Source: Stramenopiles sp. TOSAG23-2 (Eukaryota; Sar). Taken from it: a stretch of DNA of 16,647 nt. Made by a program: the position numbers and the translations under genes. The first letter of the stretch is position 1, and every line of letters starts with the position of its first letter. The stretch is taken from the NCBI GenBank assembly GCA_900128395.1, contig LT649671.1, positions 1 to 16,647 of the forward strand, given 5' to 3'. Of the stretch, positions 1 through 8,801 are shown one piece after another. The notes beneath the pieces are model-generated. The model had not been told where the DNA came from, searched no databases, and saw nothing but the letters and a program-made list of their open reading frames with translations.

Positions 1-1
1 A

Positions 2-58
2 TCAGAAGGTGACGAATCTGATGTATACTTGAAAACTTTGATGAAAAAGAAGAAATAG
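2..58 (+). CDS. C-terminal end of a gene truncated by the window edge
   Basis: Reading from base 2, 18 sense codons run without interruption into a TAG at 56-58. They give an acidic stretch (S-E-G-D-E-S-D) followed by a lysine-rich tail ending in four lysines. The other two forward frames hit stops sooner. An acidic then basic tail is plausible for a real C-terminus, and the 254-base gap to the end of the convergent gene at 313 matches the compact spacing elsewhere in the window. No function can be read from so short a piece. The open frame could also be chance. Confidence 0.4.
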   Translation, partial: SEGDESDVYLKTLMKKKK

Positions 59-312
59 AAAAAAATGATGTAAACTAATATACTTCTTCGTATGCATATT
101 TATATAATGGAAAGAGAGTGTATGCCAGTATGTATGATATTTTTTTTTTATATGCATTTATTTATTATAATATCTCTAAGTATAATTAAAATGGATATAT
201 GCATATTTTAAAACTTAATTTTATTAAAAAAATGTATATGTTGTTCATACTTCATAAAATGATATTTTATACAAAAGAGATATTTAAAAAATATGTATTT
301 CATTTTTCACGC
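59..312. other. Convergent 3' spacer
   Basis: This AT-rich spacer lies between the 3' end of the truncated left-hand gene (+) and the 3' end of the CCZ1 gene (-). It holds T and A runs and short TATA-like stretches that must serve as 3' untranslated sequence for both. No RNA gene or conserved frame is visible; the small forward frame from 199 extends into the CCZ1 gene and looks like chance. Confidence 0.5.
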
Positions 313-2775
313 TCAAAATATACTTTTAAAAACTGTATTACACAACGATTCAACCGCATTTTGCGCATCTACTGGCGAATATCGTCCATCAATTAAAACA
401 ATTAATATTCTATCCCCTGCTTTTTTACCATACACCCAGCCGTCATTTGGTAATTTCACATGGATATCTCTAATTTCATCAAATGGTGGATATTCCTCAT
501 TTAATTTAATATAAATATCATTAATCATCCGTACAACTACTGGTGAATATGTCAATGCTAATTTCCTAGATAAAACTGCTGAATTATCAGGCCAATATGG
601 ATGATTCATAAGTTCGCCTGTCCCATCATTATTCGAATCTCTATTTGTTGATCCTGTTCCAGTTCTTCTTCTTCTTGATTTTTTACTTTTATAATTTTTA
701 TAATTCTTTTTGAATTGTTTTATATCAATTGCAGAACCAGCCACACCTTCAAGTTCTATTTTTAATGCTAAATTATTTCGATTAAAATAAATAAATTGAT
801 ATTTCGAGGCAATACTTCCTTTCTTAAACATGCGAGCATTTATCAATTGATATCCATCATGTAACATCTTCCCTAAGTTCTTCAAACCCTTTTCAGCGGT
901 TGGTTCAACATTCACACAAAATTCATTCATATTCTTTTCGTCCATTTTATCTGTTTGCACAGTTAAAACTAAAATCATTGGACCATGCTTGTATAGAACA
1001 AGACGATGTTGTGAATTTCTAAAATATTTCGGTTCATTCTTTGCGTTTTCCTTTGGGTTGGAATTCTTTAAATGGCCCTCGTAATAATATGTAGATAAAC
1101 TAGACCTTCGTCTCCATTTATTACCACGCACAAGTCGCACTTTTCTTTTCTCTTCTGTATTACTTTGCGTATTGTCAAAATCAACTTTGAATTTATCGTT
1201 ACCATTATCCGCTTCATTGCCTTCATCTGAATTCTTTCTAGTAGTAGTAGTAGTAGTAGTATCATCATTTTTATCATCATCATCGTCATTATTATTATTA
1301 TTATTATTAATATCAGCATTCATATCCTTCTGCGTGTTGTCTTCTTGATCATTTGGTTCTTCTTTTTCCTGTGGCATGGTACTAACCCCCTCTGCATTTT
1401 TATATTCATCTCGCAATTGCGAGCGAAGGCTATCATATTTTTTCACCAAATTTTCCCCATTCATATCTTCCACTGGTTCATTGATATCTTTGCGATCTTT
1501 ATTACGTGGAGGTATGCACAACGGAGGAGTAAACAAGGAGGATGGTCTTGAAGTTGTTTTTTTCTTATTAATGTTTTGATTACCACCATTGTTTATATTA
1601 TTTGTTGTCCCATCAACATCGTTGCCATTATCTTCTTTCTTAGCATTTTCGGGATTTGGTTTTACATATTCACCCCGCAAATTTGATAAAAACCCACTAG
1701 TACTTAGACGAACTTCTTTACTAGAACTTCTTAATCCTATCATTTCATGGTATCGTATAAATTTCAATAATAAACGCATATCTTCATGCCTTAAAGTATT
1801 CCATACCATATGGCCTTGGTACAATATAGATACACCCTCAATCGATTTAAATAAACGTTCTAAACTAATTACATATGCAAATACATCCAAGTAAGAGTCT
1901 TTATCAACTGGTAAATATTTAAAACCATCTAAACTATGAAAAAAATTTAAATTTGCAAAATCAATACTGTCTTTGACCATAGGAATCAATGTCCGTAAAG
2001 CCTCTCGTACAGGAATTGCAGGTGATAAAGGTTCTAATTCATTTAATTTTTTCTGTATTGTGCCATCCTTCAATTCATCAATATATCGTTGTTGCTTCTC
2101 CGAGACGTTGTCTAAATCTCCACGATCCCTTGCATCTGCATACCGTTGTGCCTTTCTTAATTTAATTCGACAATCTTGTATTTGTTTTATAATATTTTCT
2201 TCTCCCTCCAGCGGGTTATCATTTTTATCATTATTATTATTGTTGTTTTCATCATTATTTTTTATTGGAAAAATACTTGATGATATTTTCCCACGAAACA
2301 TTACATACATTTCATACATATCTGAGACAATATCATACAATATATTATCAGCAATTTCATCTACTGCAGAAACATATACCGATGGCGGCATTTTTCTCCT
2401 ACCAAATGCATTACTTATCCTACGTTTTTCTCGCTTTAATAAACTATCTTCCTCACGAACTTCCGCGGATACCTGAAGAAGGAAAAATGTTTCTGGTTCG
2501 ACTTCATGTACAATAACACGCGAGTCACCAAAATGTATTGTTTCAACAGGATTATTAGAATTAAAAGTTTTTGAAAAATCAATAAATCCTTCACATGTAT
2601 TTATAAAATGCAATTGTTCGGTAACAGAAGTATTTGATGGATAGAAATATAATATTTCCTCTGCAACTTCCTCTGGCGTTGCATCTTCATCTTCTGGTGC
2701 AAGTAAACGACAAAATACAGTACATTTAAGTAATTTTACAGGCGTTGCTTTGCTATTTTTTTTTTTCTCAGCCAT
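313..2775 (-). CDS. CCZ1: CCZ1 homologue, subunit of the Mon1-Ccz1 Rab7 GEF
   Basis: CCZ1 pairs with MON1 to form the nucleotide exchange factor that loads Rab7 (Ypt7) on late endosomes and vacuoles. Three blocks of this 820-residue protein match the family. The N-terminal longin region (about 15-165) contains ILYFYPSN, a C-E-G-F/F-S-K-T-F stretch and a helical region about 137-163. A middle block (about 285-345) reads K-Y-L-P then ILYQGHMVWNTLRHEDMR, very like the LYND-W-S-L-DDMR segment of animal CCZ1. The C-terminus (about 778-820) reads G-W-V-Y-G-K-K..R-I-L-I-V-L then ESLCNTVFKSIF, matching the family's ending. The protein is much longer than animal CCZ1 (about 480 residues) because of an Asn/Asp/Thr-rich insertion at about 370-590 and a shorter Asn run near 173-187. 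The start is fixed by an in-frame TAG four codons upstream; the ATG has A at -3 and G at +4. No MON1 gene is visible here. Recognition is from memory of the family, not a search. Confidence 0.87.
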   Translation of the reverse strand: MAEKKKNSKATPVKLLKCTVFCRLLAPEDEDATPEEVAEEILYFYPSNTSVTEQLHFINTCEGFIDFSKTFNSNNPVETIHFGDSRVIVHEVEPETFFLLQVSAEVREEDSLLKREKRRISNAFGRRKMPPSVYVSAVDEIADNILYDIVSDMYEMYVMFRGKISSSIFPIKNNDENNNNNNDKNDNPLEGEENIIKQIQDCRIKLRKAQRYADARDRGDLDNVSEKQQRYIDELKDGTIQKKLNELEPLSPAIPVREALRTLIPMVKDSIDFANLNFFHSLDGFKYLPVDKDSYLDVFAYVISLERLFKSIEGVSILYQGHMVWNTLRHEDMRLLLKFIRYHEMIGLRSSSKEVRLSTSGFLSNLRGEYVKPNPENAKKEDNGNDVDGTTNNINNGGNQNINKKKTTSRPSSLFTPPLCIPPRNKDRKDINEPVEDMNGENLVKKYDSLRSQLRDEYKNAEGVSTMPQEKEEPNDQEDNTQKDMNADINNNNNNNDDDDDKNDDTTTTTTTRKNSDEGNEADNGNDKFKVDFDNTQSNTEEKRKVRLVRGNKWRRRSSLSTYYYEGHLKNSNPKENAKNEPKYFRNSQHRLVLYKHGPMILVLTVQTDKMDEKNMNEFCVNVEPTAEKGLKNLGKMLHDGYQLINARMFKKGSIASKYQFIYFNRNNLALKIELEGVAGSAIDIKQFKKNYKNYKSKKSRRRRTGTGSTNRDSNNDGTGELMNHPYWPDNSAVLSRKLALTYSPVVVRMINDIYIKLNEEYPPFDEIRDIHVKLPNDGWVYGKKAGDRILIVLIDGRYSPVDAQNAVESLCNTVFKSIF
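1240..1310. repeat. Compound trinucleotide repeats inside CCZ1
   Basis: An (AGT)n run at about 1240-1261 is followed by (ATC)-type triplets and an (ATT)n run to about 1310. Read on the minus strand they encode seven threonines, a run of mainly aspartates and an eight-asparagine run (about residues 489-512). The repeats stay in frame and lie in the low-complexity insertion between the longin modules, where length change would be tolerated. Confidence 0.9.
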
Positions 2776-3126
2776 TGTTTCTCTCTATTTATTGGCTTTT
2801 TTCTATTTCTTTTTCAATAATAATTGTTATTGTTTCCTTTATATCATTTACTGTATATATAAATTTTGCTTTGAAAACAAAAATCAAATACAAAAAAAAA
2901 ACAACAAAGAATCGTGATAAATGCTTTTTCTATTTTTAAACATATACGCCTCTCTCTTGATATATTCTAGAGATCCCGGAGATATATATTTATATTTATT
3001 TTGGATCAATTCATTTTATAAAAGTTGTTGTTGTTCTGCATGCTGGCATGCTGCACTGCTAAAATACTGCTGAGGAGCACTTTTGATGCTCAATTAGTAA
3101 TAAGTAGTGAATGGTGTTGTGTTATT

Positions 3127-3405
3127 TTTTGGTTCACATATTACAGGAAAGATATCATTGCAACTTGTTCGGATATATACAAAACTAGATATCTGGGATA
3201 TCACAAAATGGAAATGTTGGTAATTTAAGGCATTAAAATGTGTAGCATATAATAGCATTGAATTCATAGTATGAAATTTTTTGATGATTGGTGTTGGATT
3301 TCTGGATTTCCAGAAGATTTCACTCCGATTATTATTACGGATCGGCAGAATTTTAATTTGGTGGAATTGGCGAGTTGTTCTTCCAATTTTAGCCTCTTTT
3401 GTTAA
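3127..3405 (+). pseudogene. Possible decayed Ty3/gypsy-type integrase fragment
   Basis: Two pieces in the same forward frame resemble a retrotransposon integrase. The first (about 3127-3228) reads F-W-F..Y-R-K-D-I..C-S-D-I-Y-K-T-R, like the end of the HHCC zinc-binding region (F-Y-W-P..K-D-I..C-x-x-C-Q-K-T-K). The second (3271-3405) reads W-I-S-G-F-P..P-I-I-I-T-D-R-Q-N-F, like the core segment around the second catalytic Asp (F-G-x-P..I-T-D-R-G-x-Q-F). Four stop codons within about 45 bases separate them, and the usual start of the core is missing. The second Cys of the zinc motif is a Tyr, the histidines are not visible, and no LTRs or reverse transcriptase are seen nearby. This is a pattern match by eye and could be chance; if real, it is long dead. 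Confidence 0.25.
3300..3315. repeat. 7-bp inverted repeat with 2-base spacer
   Basis: TTCTGGA at 3300-3306 and its exact reverse complement TCCAGAA at 3309-3315 are separated by TT. The right half contains TTCCAGAA, which fits the two-unit heat-shock-element pattern TTCnnGAA. The site lies inside the possible integrase relic, about 470 bases before the next gene, so any regulatory role is uncertain. Confidence 0.4.
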
Positions 3406-3645
3406 TTTAAGGATTTGAATTATATTATAAATAGCAATACGTAAATTAATGTATTCTAAATATGATGAATTCTAGAATAATTGATTATGAAAATATTGGA
3501 AAATGTATCATTTATTCATATACTTGCATGTAATAATCATATATATTAACAAATACCTTAAACGTATTTATTCTAGCCACGACATATAATCGTGGAAAAT
3601 AACAGAGCACTAATATATAAGAAATATAGATGATAAAAAAGGAAA

Positions 3646-3736
3646 TGTGTGTGTGTGTGTGTCTGTCTCTTCTCTGTCTTTTTTTCTTCTCACTCTCTGA
3701 CTCTCACTCTCACTCTCTCTCTCTCTCTCTCTCTCT
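3646..3736 (+). repeat. (TG)n followed by polypyrimidine (CT)n microsatellite
   Basis: A perfect TG run at 3646-3662 is followed by a nearly pure pyrimidine stretch ending in a perfect (CT)12 at 3713-3736. The tract ends 44 bases before the ATG at 3781, so it lies in the core promoter or 5' leader of that gene. Such tracts can form non-B DNA and can act as CT-rich promoter elements; the sequence does not say whether this one does. Confidence 0.85.
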
Positions 3737-3780
3737 GCGTGTGCTGATATATATGTATACACAGATTAAGATAATACAAG

Positions 3781-4818
3781 ATGGAAGATAATATAAAAAG
3801 TAAACAAGAGCCACTTGTTAAAAAATGGAAGGAACCACCGGTAATTGAAAATAAAAATAGAAATGATATGAATAATTATAATAGTTGCAATAATAATAAC
3901 AATAATAATAATAAAAAAAACAATAATGTTTATAGCAGCTTATTGGTACGTGATATGTTTATAAAACTCCATTCATATTCTACCAATTTAATATTTCTAA
4001 AAATAAAACCGAAAGAAGTGATTGCAAAACTAAGGGCCGTAATAAATAAGTATAAACGAGATGGAATGGATATTACATATGAAATTTTAAAAACACCAGG
4101 AGAAACTATTCAAACAGTGAATAAGAGCCTTGAGAATGTTACTGATAATATAACAATAATTCAAATGATAAAAAAAACAAAACTTGTTGGTTTTAGGGAC
4201 AGAATATTGTTGCAAATTTTCCCAAAAAACAACGAACACGTTATAGTACAAATATATAGTAGATCAATTGATCAAAATGTTTACACTGCGCTTTGTAATT
4301 GCGAACCCCAAATGGCATATTACGCTTGTTGCTGTGGATTATTTCCTTCATATGATTATGGCGAAAATAAAAGATTTGTTTTTGAATTTGTTTCAGACCT
4401 TGACCATTCCTATATTTTTTTAGAAGAAGATGAAGTCAATCAAGCAAAAAATAACGCTTACAATCCACCAACACCACCAATAATACATCGTGATTCCTTT
4501 GGATGGGACGATAATACTAGCGAGATAGATACTGAAATCACAAATGTTAATAAAAAAGTTGTGTCTAGAAATAATGTTTTAGTGGATACATTACCAATTA
4601 ATGAGCAGCTAAATACGTTAAGCAGTCAACTCAGCAGTGGGAGTGATGGCGGTAAGAATAGTCCATCGCGTGGATACATTAAAGTTACTAAACAAAATTC
4701 ACCTGATTTTGTTACGAATAGTAATGAGGAGACACAGGGTGAAAAGGATACAATAACAAATGATGATGAAGAAGGCAATGACAGTAATGACAGTGGTAAT
4801 GCATGGTTTGAATTATAA
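3781..4818 (+). CDS. Asn-rich protein with a possible DUF1499-like core
   Basis: This 345-residue protein has a low-complexity start (Asn/Lys run at about 37-49, encoded by an AAT repeat), a folded-looking core at about 51-215 and an acidic disordered tail. The core contains K-L-R-A-V-I-N-K-Y, then G-F-R-D-R-I-L-L-Q-I-F-P and H-V-I-V-Q-I-Y-S-R-S, an arrangement of beta strands recalling the DUF1499 pattern (rF-D-d-v-e-f..v-R-S-a-S-R). DUF1499 proteins are widespread but of poorly known function. A cysteine cluster follows: C172, C174 and C183-C185. There is no signal peptide or clear membrane segment. The tail holds several Ser-Pro sites and ends A-W-F-E-L. The start is fixed by an in-frame TAA at 3772-3774. 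The gene converges on the one ending at 5148. I am fairly sure the gene is real but unsure of the family. Confidence 0.8.
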   Translation: MEDNIKSKQEPLVKKWKEPPVIENKNRNDMNNYNSCNNNNNNNNKKNNNVYSSLLVRDMFIKLHSYSTNLIFLKIKPKEVIAKLRAVINKYKRDGMDITYEILKTPGETIQTVNKSLENVTDNITIIQMIKKTKLVGFRDRILLQIFPKNNEHVIVQIYSRSIDQNVYTALCNCEPQMAYYACCCGLFPSYDYGENKRFVFEFVSDLDHSYIFLEEDEVNQAKNNAYNPPTPPIIHRDSFGWDDNTSEIDTEITNVNKKVVSRNNVLVDTLPINEQLNTLSSQLSSGSDGGKNSPSRGYIKVTKQNSPDFVTNSNEETQGEKDTITNDDEEGNDSNDSGNAWFEL

Positions 4819-5147
4819 GTTTATTTTTTATAAATACGTATCATACATAAATTATTACGAGTAGTGTTTTAATATCATATAGTTGCAATACGAACTCTTG
4901 TATTATAAATATTTTATATAAAAAACAAATCCTTTTTACCGCTTGCTTCTTATCATATGATACTACGTAATCTTTTCATTCATCAACACACATATATGAT
5001 GTACACACATCTTTTTATTATTATTCTCGTTAGGTACTTTGAATTATTTCTATACCAAAGACATACCTAATTTTTATTGTTTATATAACACCGAAAGGTT
5101 TTGCTTCTTTCCTCTAATCCTTTCCTTCGTGTTTATTTTTTCTCTCT
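4819..5147. other. Convergent 3' spacer
   Basis: These 329 bases separate the 3' ends of the genes at 3781-4818 (+) and 5148-7460 (-). The sequence is AT-rich with a TC-rich part near 5100-5145. It presumably serves as 3' untranslated sequence and polyadenylation region for both genes. I see no RNA gene, frame or long inverted repeat in it. Confidence 0.5.
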
Positions 5148-6157
5148 TTAATTACTCCCAGTTGAACTATTTGTTAATGTGGACCTAGCACTTGTTTTAG
5201 AAAATGCACTTCTTGGGCTTGCAATCTCAAGCATTTGTTTTGAAAGATCGGGAGAATTCGAATGGCTATGTCCTGTACTACTCCTTGGACTTTTTACTAT
5301 CTTCAAATTTTTTAGATTTAATCCTGGAACAGCTGGTGGCTGTGCCGTCAATTTTTGTGGAGATTTAGTAATTGTTGCAACCTCCTTATTCGTATCATCG
5401 TTGAAATCTTCAACGATTAATTTACCACTTCCAGCCGGTTCTAAGCTATTATCGAATACTGTGGTATCGTCTGATGCTTTACTGCTTTCTCTTGATTTAA
5501 ACATTTTTACATTTGGTGCTAAGCGCGCATATACTTCAGCTTCAACCCGGGCTTTGTCTTCCTTTTCGGTTTGTTTGTCATCCTCTGCAGGCCCTCTTTT
5601 AATTGGAGGTTCTACAAGTATTTCTTGTTTTGGTGACACTGGCTTTCTTATTGTCAAACTTCCTAAACCACGCAACTTTAACTGTGCCATTTCATAAACC
5701 GCATGAGGACCAGCACCGCCACTAGTACGACCATCGCCACTAGCTCTGTTTCGTTTTAATTCCTCTTCTATTTCTTCAAAGCTTTGTCTAAAGCTTTTCT
5801 CCGGCGTCCCTTCTATTCGATTCATAGCTTCAATAACTTGTTTCATATCTTGCCCACGGCGTAATGCTGCTGGGCCTGATTTGCAATTTCTTGGACGAGC
5901 CTTTTCTAAATAATCACCTTCATCATCCTCAACCGTTGTTTCGAAGACTTCAAAATCTGTACCAACGTCATCCAAACTATGTTGCTTTAATGCTTCTTTT
6001 AATTGACCTGAGATCAAAGTTCTTTCTTGCTCTTTTCGGAGCATATCAGCCTTTGTCCTTGCTAGAAGCAATTGAAGCTTATCAATATCTTCAATGGATA
6101 TCTCCTTTAACGTTAAATTCAGACTATTTTGATGAGCGAATTGATTAGAGCTTTGCG

Positions 6158-6198
<41 letters not shown>

Positions 6199-7460
6199 CC
6201 TTGCGACAATACATTTTTGCTTTTCTTGCTACTTTTATTATTTTTTTTATTATCACCATTCATTGAAATAGATGGAACAATCACGTCTCGTTTCTTACTT
6301 TTGGACGACGTGCGCTCTTTTGCTGCAGCTGCTGCTTTTGCATCCGCAGCAGCTTTTGCTTTTCTACGTCTAGACGATGGTCCCCATGAACTGGCGCGAC
6401 GGCGTTTCTCTTGCACTTCAGATCGCAGCATTTGTTGCGCAGTTGCGTCATTATCGCCATCGATGTAATACCCTTTTCCATTATTAACAATGCTTTTATT
6501 GACATTGTGATTGCTGTTGCCAACAACACCAGTCTGGGTTGACATGGTTGCTACTTTAGAAGGGGATGATGCCAACCATGGTAAAATAGGATTGCTGTCC
6601 ATAGGAAATGAACTATTTAAAAATTGCTCGTTCCTATCATACACATTTTTCGCATTTTTACTGTTGCTGTAGCGACCAACGGTGCGGCCATGACGTCTAT
6701 TGACTTTCGACATAATCATGCGTGAACTACCTTGCATATTATCAATATTTGGATTGACTTTTGGTGCTGACATTAACGCGCTAGGTTTTTCACGAGCGTT
6801 CAATTCAAATCCTCTTGAATCTTCCGTATTATCAACCATCATACTATTGTTACTTGTACCGCTACCACGGCCATAGCTACTACCGCCACTGCTGCTACGA
6901 TGATGGCCATAATTGCTATTCCTTTTACTTTTTAATATTTGTGTAACTTCACTCGAAGATGGACTTGGTGCACCACGACTACTCGTCTTCGTTGATGATG
7001 GTGTATTTGCATTAGCACCATTAATCTTCGCATCAGCAAACGCGGAACGTGATCCACCCCCAACGCTTCCTTTTGCATTCATTGCTGGTGGGCCTTGTGC
7101 CCATTTACCCCGTGGTGATTTTGCCTTTAAGCCGCGTGTCGCCGTCCTTGGACTAATTTTACCATCTCTATGTGATTTATGTGAGTGGTGTGGTGATGGC
7201 GTCCTGTTACTACTAGTACGAGCTGGGGATGTACGGGGACTAGTACGTGGACTTTTCCTCGAAATACCTGGACTTTTTCGAGTTTTCCCTTTCGTATTGC
7301 TTTTATTCAAAATCATATCTTTCGAACTATTGCCATTTGAGTCTCCATGATCTAAATTTTGTTGATTTGCATCAATTATTTTCATTTTATTGCCTCTTAC
7401 ACCAGCAATTTGATGGTCACCTCTTAATGGCCCCGACTTTTTCCGTTGTTGAGAGCTCAT
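5148..7460 (-). CDS. Disordered basic Ser/Pro/Arg-rich protein of unknown function
   Basis: This 770-residue protein matches no family I recognise. Residues 60-120 are dense in S-P-R and T-S-P motifs (K-S-P-R, T-S-P-R-T-S-P, R-T-P-S-P), and more SP or SPR sites recur at about 608, 700, 723 and 748. These fit sites for proline-directed kinases. Residues 352-395 are an Arg/Lys then Ala-rich stretch, possibly helical or a nuclear-localisation region. A 14-threonine run at 422-435 comes from a pure (AAC)14 on the coding strand. Residues about 451-500 (D-K-L-Q-L-L-L-A-R-T-K..) look like a short coiled coil, and 535-572 is a second charged helix. No membrane segment or signal peptide is present. 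The composition recalls microtubule-associated or other scaffold proteins, but that is inference. No upstream ATG lies between this start and the nearest in-frame TAA (7494-7496). Confidence 0.85.
6157..6198. repeat. Pure (GTT)14 microsatellite in coding sequence
   Basis: Fourteen uninterrupted GTT units, read as AAC on the minus strand, encode a 14-threonine run in the disordered protein. A pure, uninterrupted run suggests recent expansion or ongoing length variation. It keeps the frame because it is a triplet. Confidence 0.95.
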
Positions 7461-7676
7461 AATTTCAGGATATTTATATATATGTGTTACTATTTATTTA
7501 TTTTACTATTCTGGTTTCCGTATTATATGCAACGTTTCTGGTATTCGTTTGCTTTTATTTATTATATTGATTATATAATATTATTGCGATATAAACCAGT
7601 TAAATTATTTATTATTATTATTTGATGGAATATCTACTATTTTACTGTTTACTATGATATACTATCTCGATGATGT

Positions 7677-7685
7677 AAACCCTAA
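7677..7685 (+). promoter_or_regulatory. Telo-box-like motif AAACCCTAA
   Basis: The 9-base motif AAACCCTAA lies about 217 bases upstream of the minus-strand gene starting at 7460. In plants this telo-box is a promoter element bound by telomere-repeat-binding-type proteins. A role in this organism is inference only; the same motif recurs at 8792 in the same spacer. Confidence 0.25.
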
Positions 7686-8361
7686 TTATTTATCTATTTA
7701 TATGTTGTGTGGTGGCCTTCTTATAAAATACAACCAAGACAAAAAGAGTGTAAAAGTGTGTCAACGTTCAAGTTTAAAAAAACGTTTTTTCTCGCTTCTT
7801 ATTTTTATTTATGATGCGATTCTGTATGTAAAAGACTTTTTCACTTTTAAATCACCCAAAAATGTTCTCTAAATGTTCTAAAAATAACAAAAACTACACT
7901 AGTATTTATCAAATTATTCCCCTGTTCAGGCAAAAAAGGTCCAAATGAAGAGGAAAAAAGACACCTACCGAAAAATGTATTATCTATAAAACGAGTAAAA
8001 CTATATGAATCTCGAACGTAAATCGATGAAGCTTGTTCTATTCGTTTGAATTTGGTATGGTACTGGGCAATTTTGCTATGATAATTGTAATAGTTGAATG
8101 TCTCTACCGTTTTGTGTTGTATTTGACGGTGATGATCATGATCTATATTTATAAAGGTGAGAGATAATATATAAATATTTATCTAAACATATATTTGCTA
8201 TTATAAATAGTTGTTCCACATTGGCACGTTGCAGTTTTTTGTGTTTTTGTGTGGATAGCACCCCTTATTTCTATGGTAAAATCATAGCACCATATCAGGT
8301 ATAAAATACAATCCCCAAGAAGCTATTAGCAAAATATCTTAAATACAAGGGAAATAGTATT

Positions 8362-8388
8362 ACATGCGTGTTATAATCACAAGCATGT
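8362..8388. repeat. Imperfect inverted repeat, potential stem-loop
   Basis: ACATGCGTG at 8362-8370 can pair with CAC-GCATGT at 8378-8388, with a two-base AA bulge in the right arm and a seven-base AT-rich loop. It sits at the left edge of the patch richer in G+C. Confidence 0.4.
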
Positions 8389-8791
8389 TTTGTTACCTCT
8401 TTCGAGTTACCCGCTGCGCGGCCTGTGTTTATCGCTCGGCTCAATCAGCACTCGATTCTACCTACACACTCTATCAACTACATGTAGATTATCAGATTTA
8501 TAGTCATATGTGCATCTAAATGTGTGTGACGAACCAAAAAACCTTTGAGCTCTCCCAGTGTTTCTTCAAGCCTACCACAGAAATTTCTTTGTGCCAGTTT
8601 TTGTGCATTTCCGACTACTTTTGTTTTGTTTTTGCGGCGGGCAAAAAATAATAATATTTCTGTATCTTAAAGCCCGTGGGATTCCATAGTCCTGTGTGTT
8701 AATTTTATATTATTATATCATATATAAATCGGAAATATGAAAGAAAAATGGAATTTTGAGAAAGAAAAAATCGAACGAAAAAATCGAAAAA

Positions 8792-8801
8792 AAACCCTAA
8801 C
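8792..8801 (+). promoter_or_regulatory. Telo-box-like motif AAACCCTAAC
   Basis: A second AAACCCTAA lies here, extended by C to give AACCCTAAC, which is 1.5 units of the TTAGGG telomere repeat complement. It falls in the 3' flank of the gene ending at 8877. It could be a telo-box, a short interstitial telomere remnant or chance in an A-rich stretch. Confidence 0.25.

Larger units (their letters stand above)
2776..3780. other. Divergent intergenic region between CCZ1 and the gene at 3781
   Basis: This 1 kb spacer must hold the promoters of both flanking genes. The first 250 bases are AT-rich CCZ1 upstream sequence. At 3038-3053 the octamer GCATGCTG occurs twice in tandem. About 3127-3405 holds a possible decayed integrase, described separately. 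At 3300-3315 there is a palindrome with 7-bp arms (TTCTGGA, TT, TCCAGAA). The region from 3420 to 3640 is plain AT-rich DNA in which I see nothing. From 3646 a TG and then CT tract leads to the downstream start codon. No tRNA-like A and B boxes were found. Confidence 0.5.

Noticed and set aside
1068-1319. Minus-strand frame encoding Leu/Ile/Met runs
   Set aside because: It is the shifted reading of the triplet repeats inside the CCZ1 gene and has no independent protein character.
2941-3000. Possible intron or alternative upstream exon of CCZ1
   Set aside because: An in-frame stop lies just upstream of the ATG and the first codons already form a normal CCZ1-like start, so no extra exon is needed.
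3120-3145. tRNA B-box-like GGTTCA
   Set aside because: The match is short, with no A box or cloverleaf arms around it.
7654-7872. 72-codon plus-strand frame in the long spacer
   Set aside because: Composition is that of translated AT-rich DNA, with no motif or family resemblance and no supporting context.
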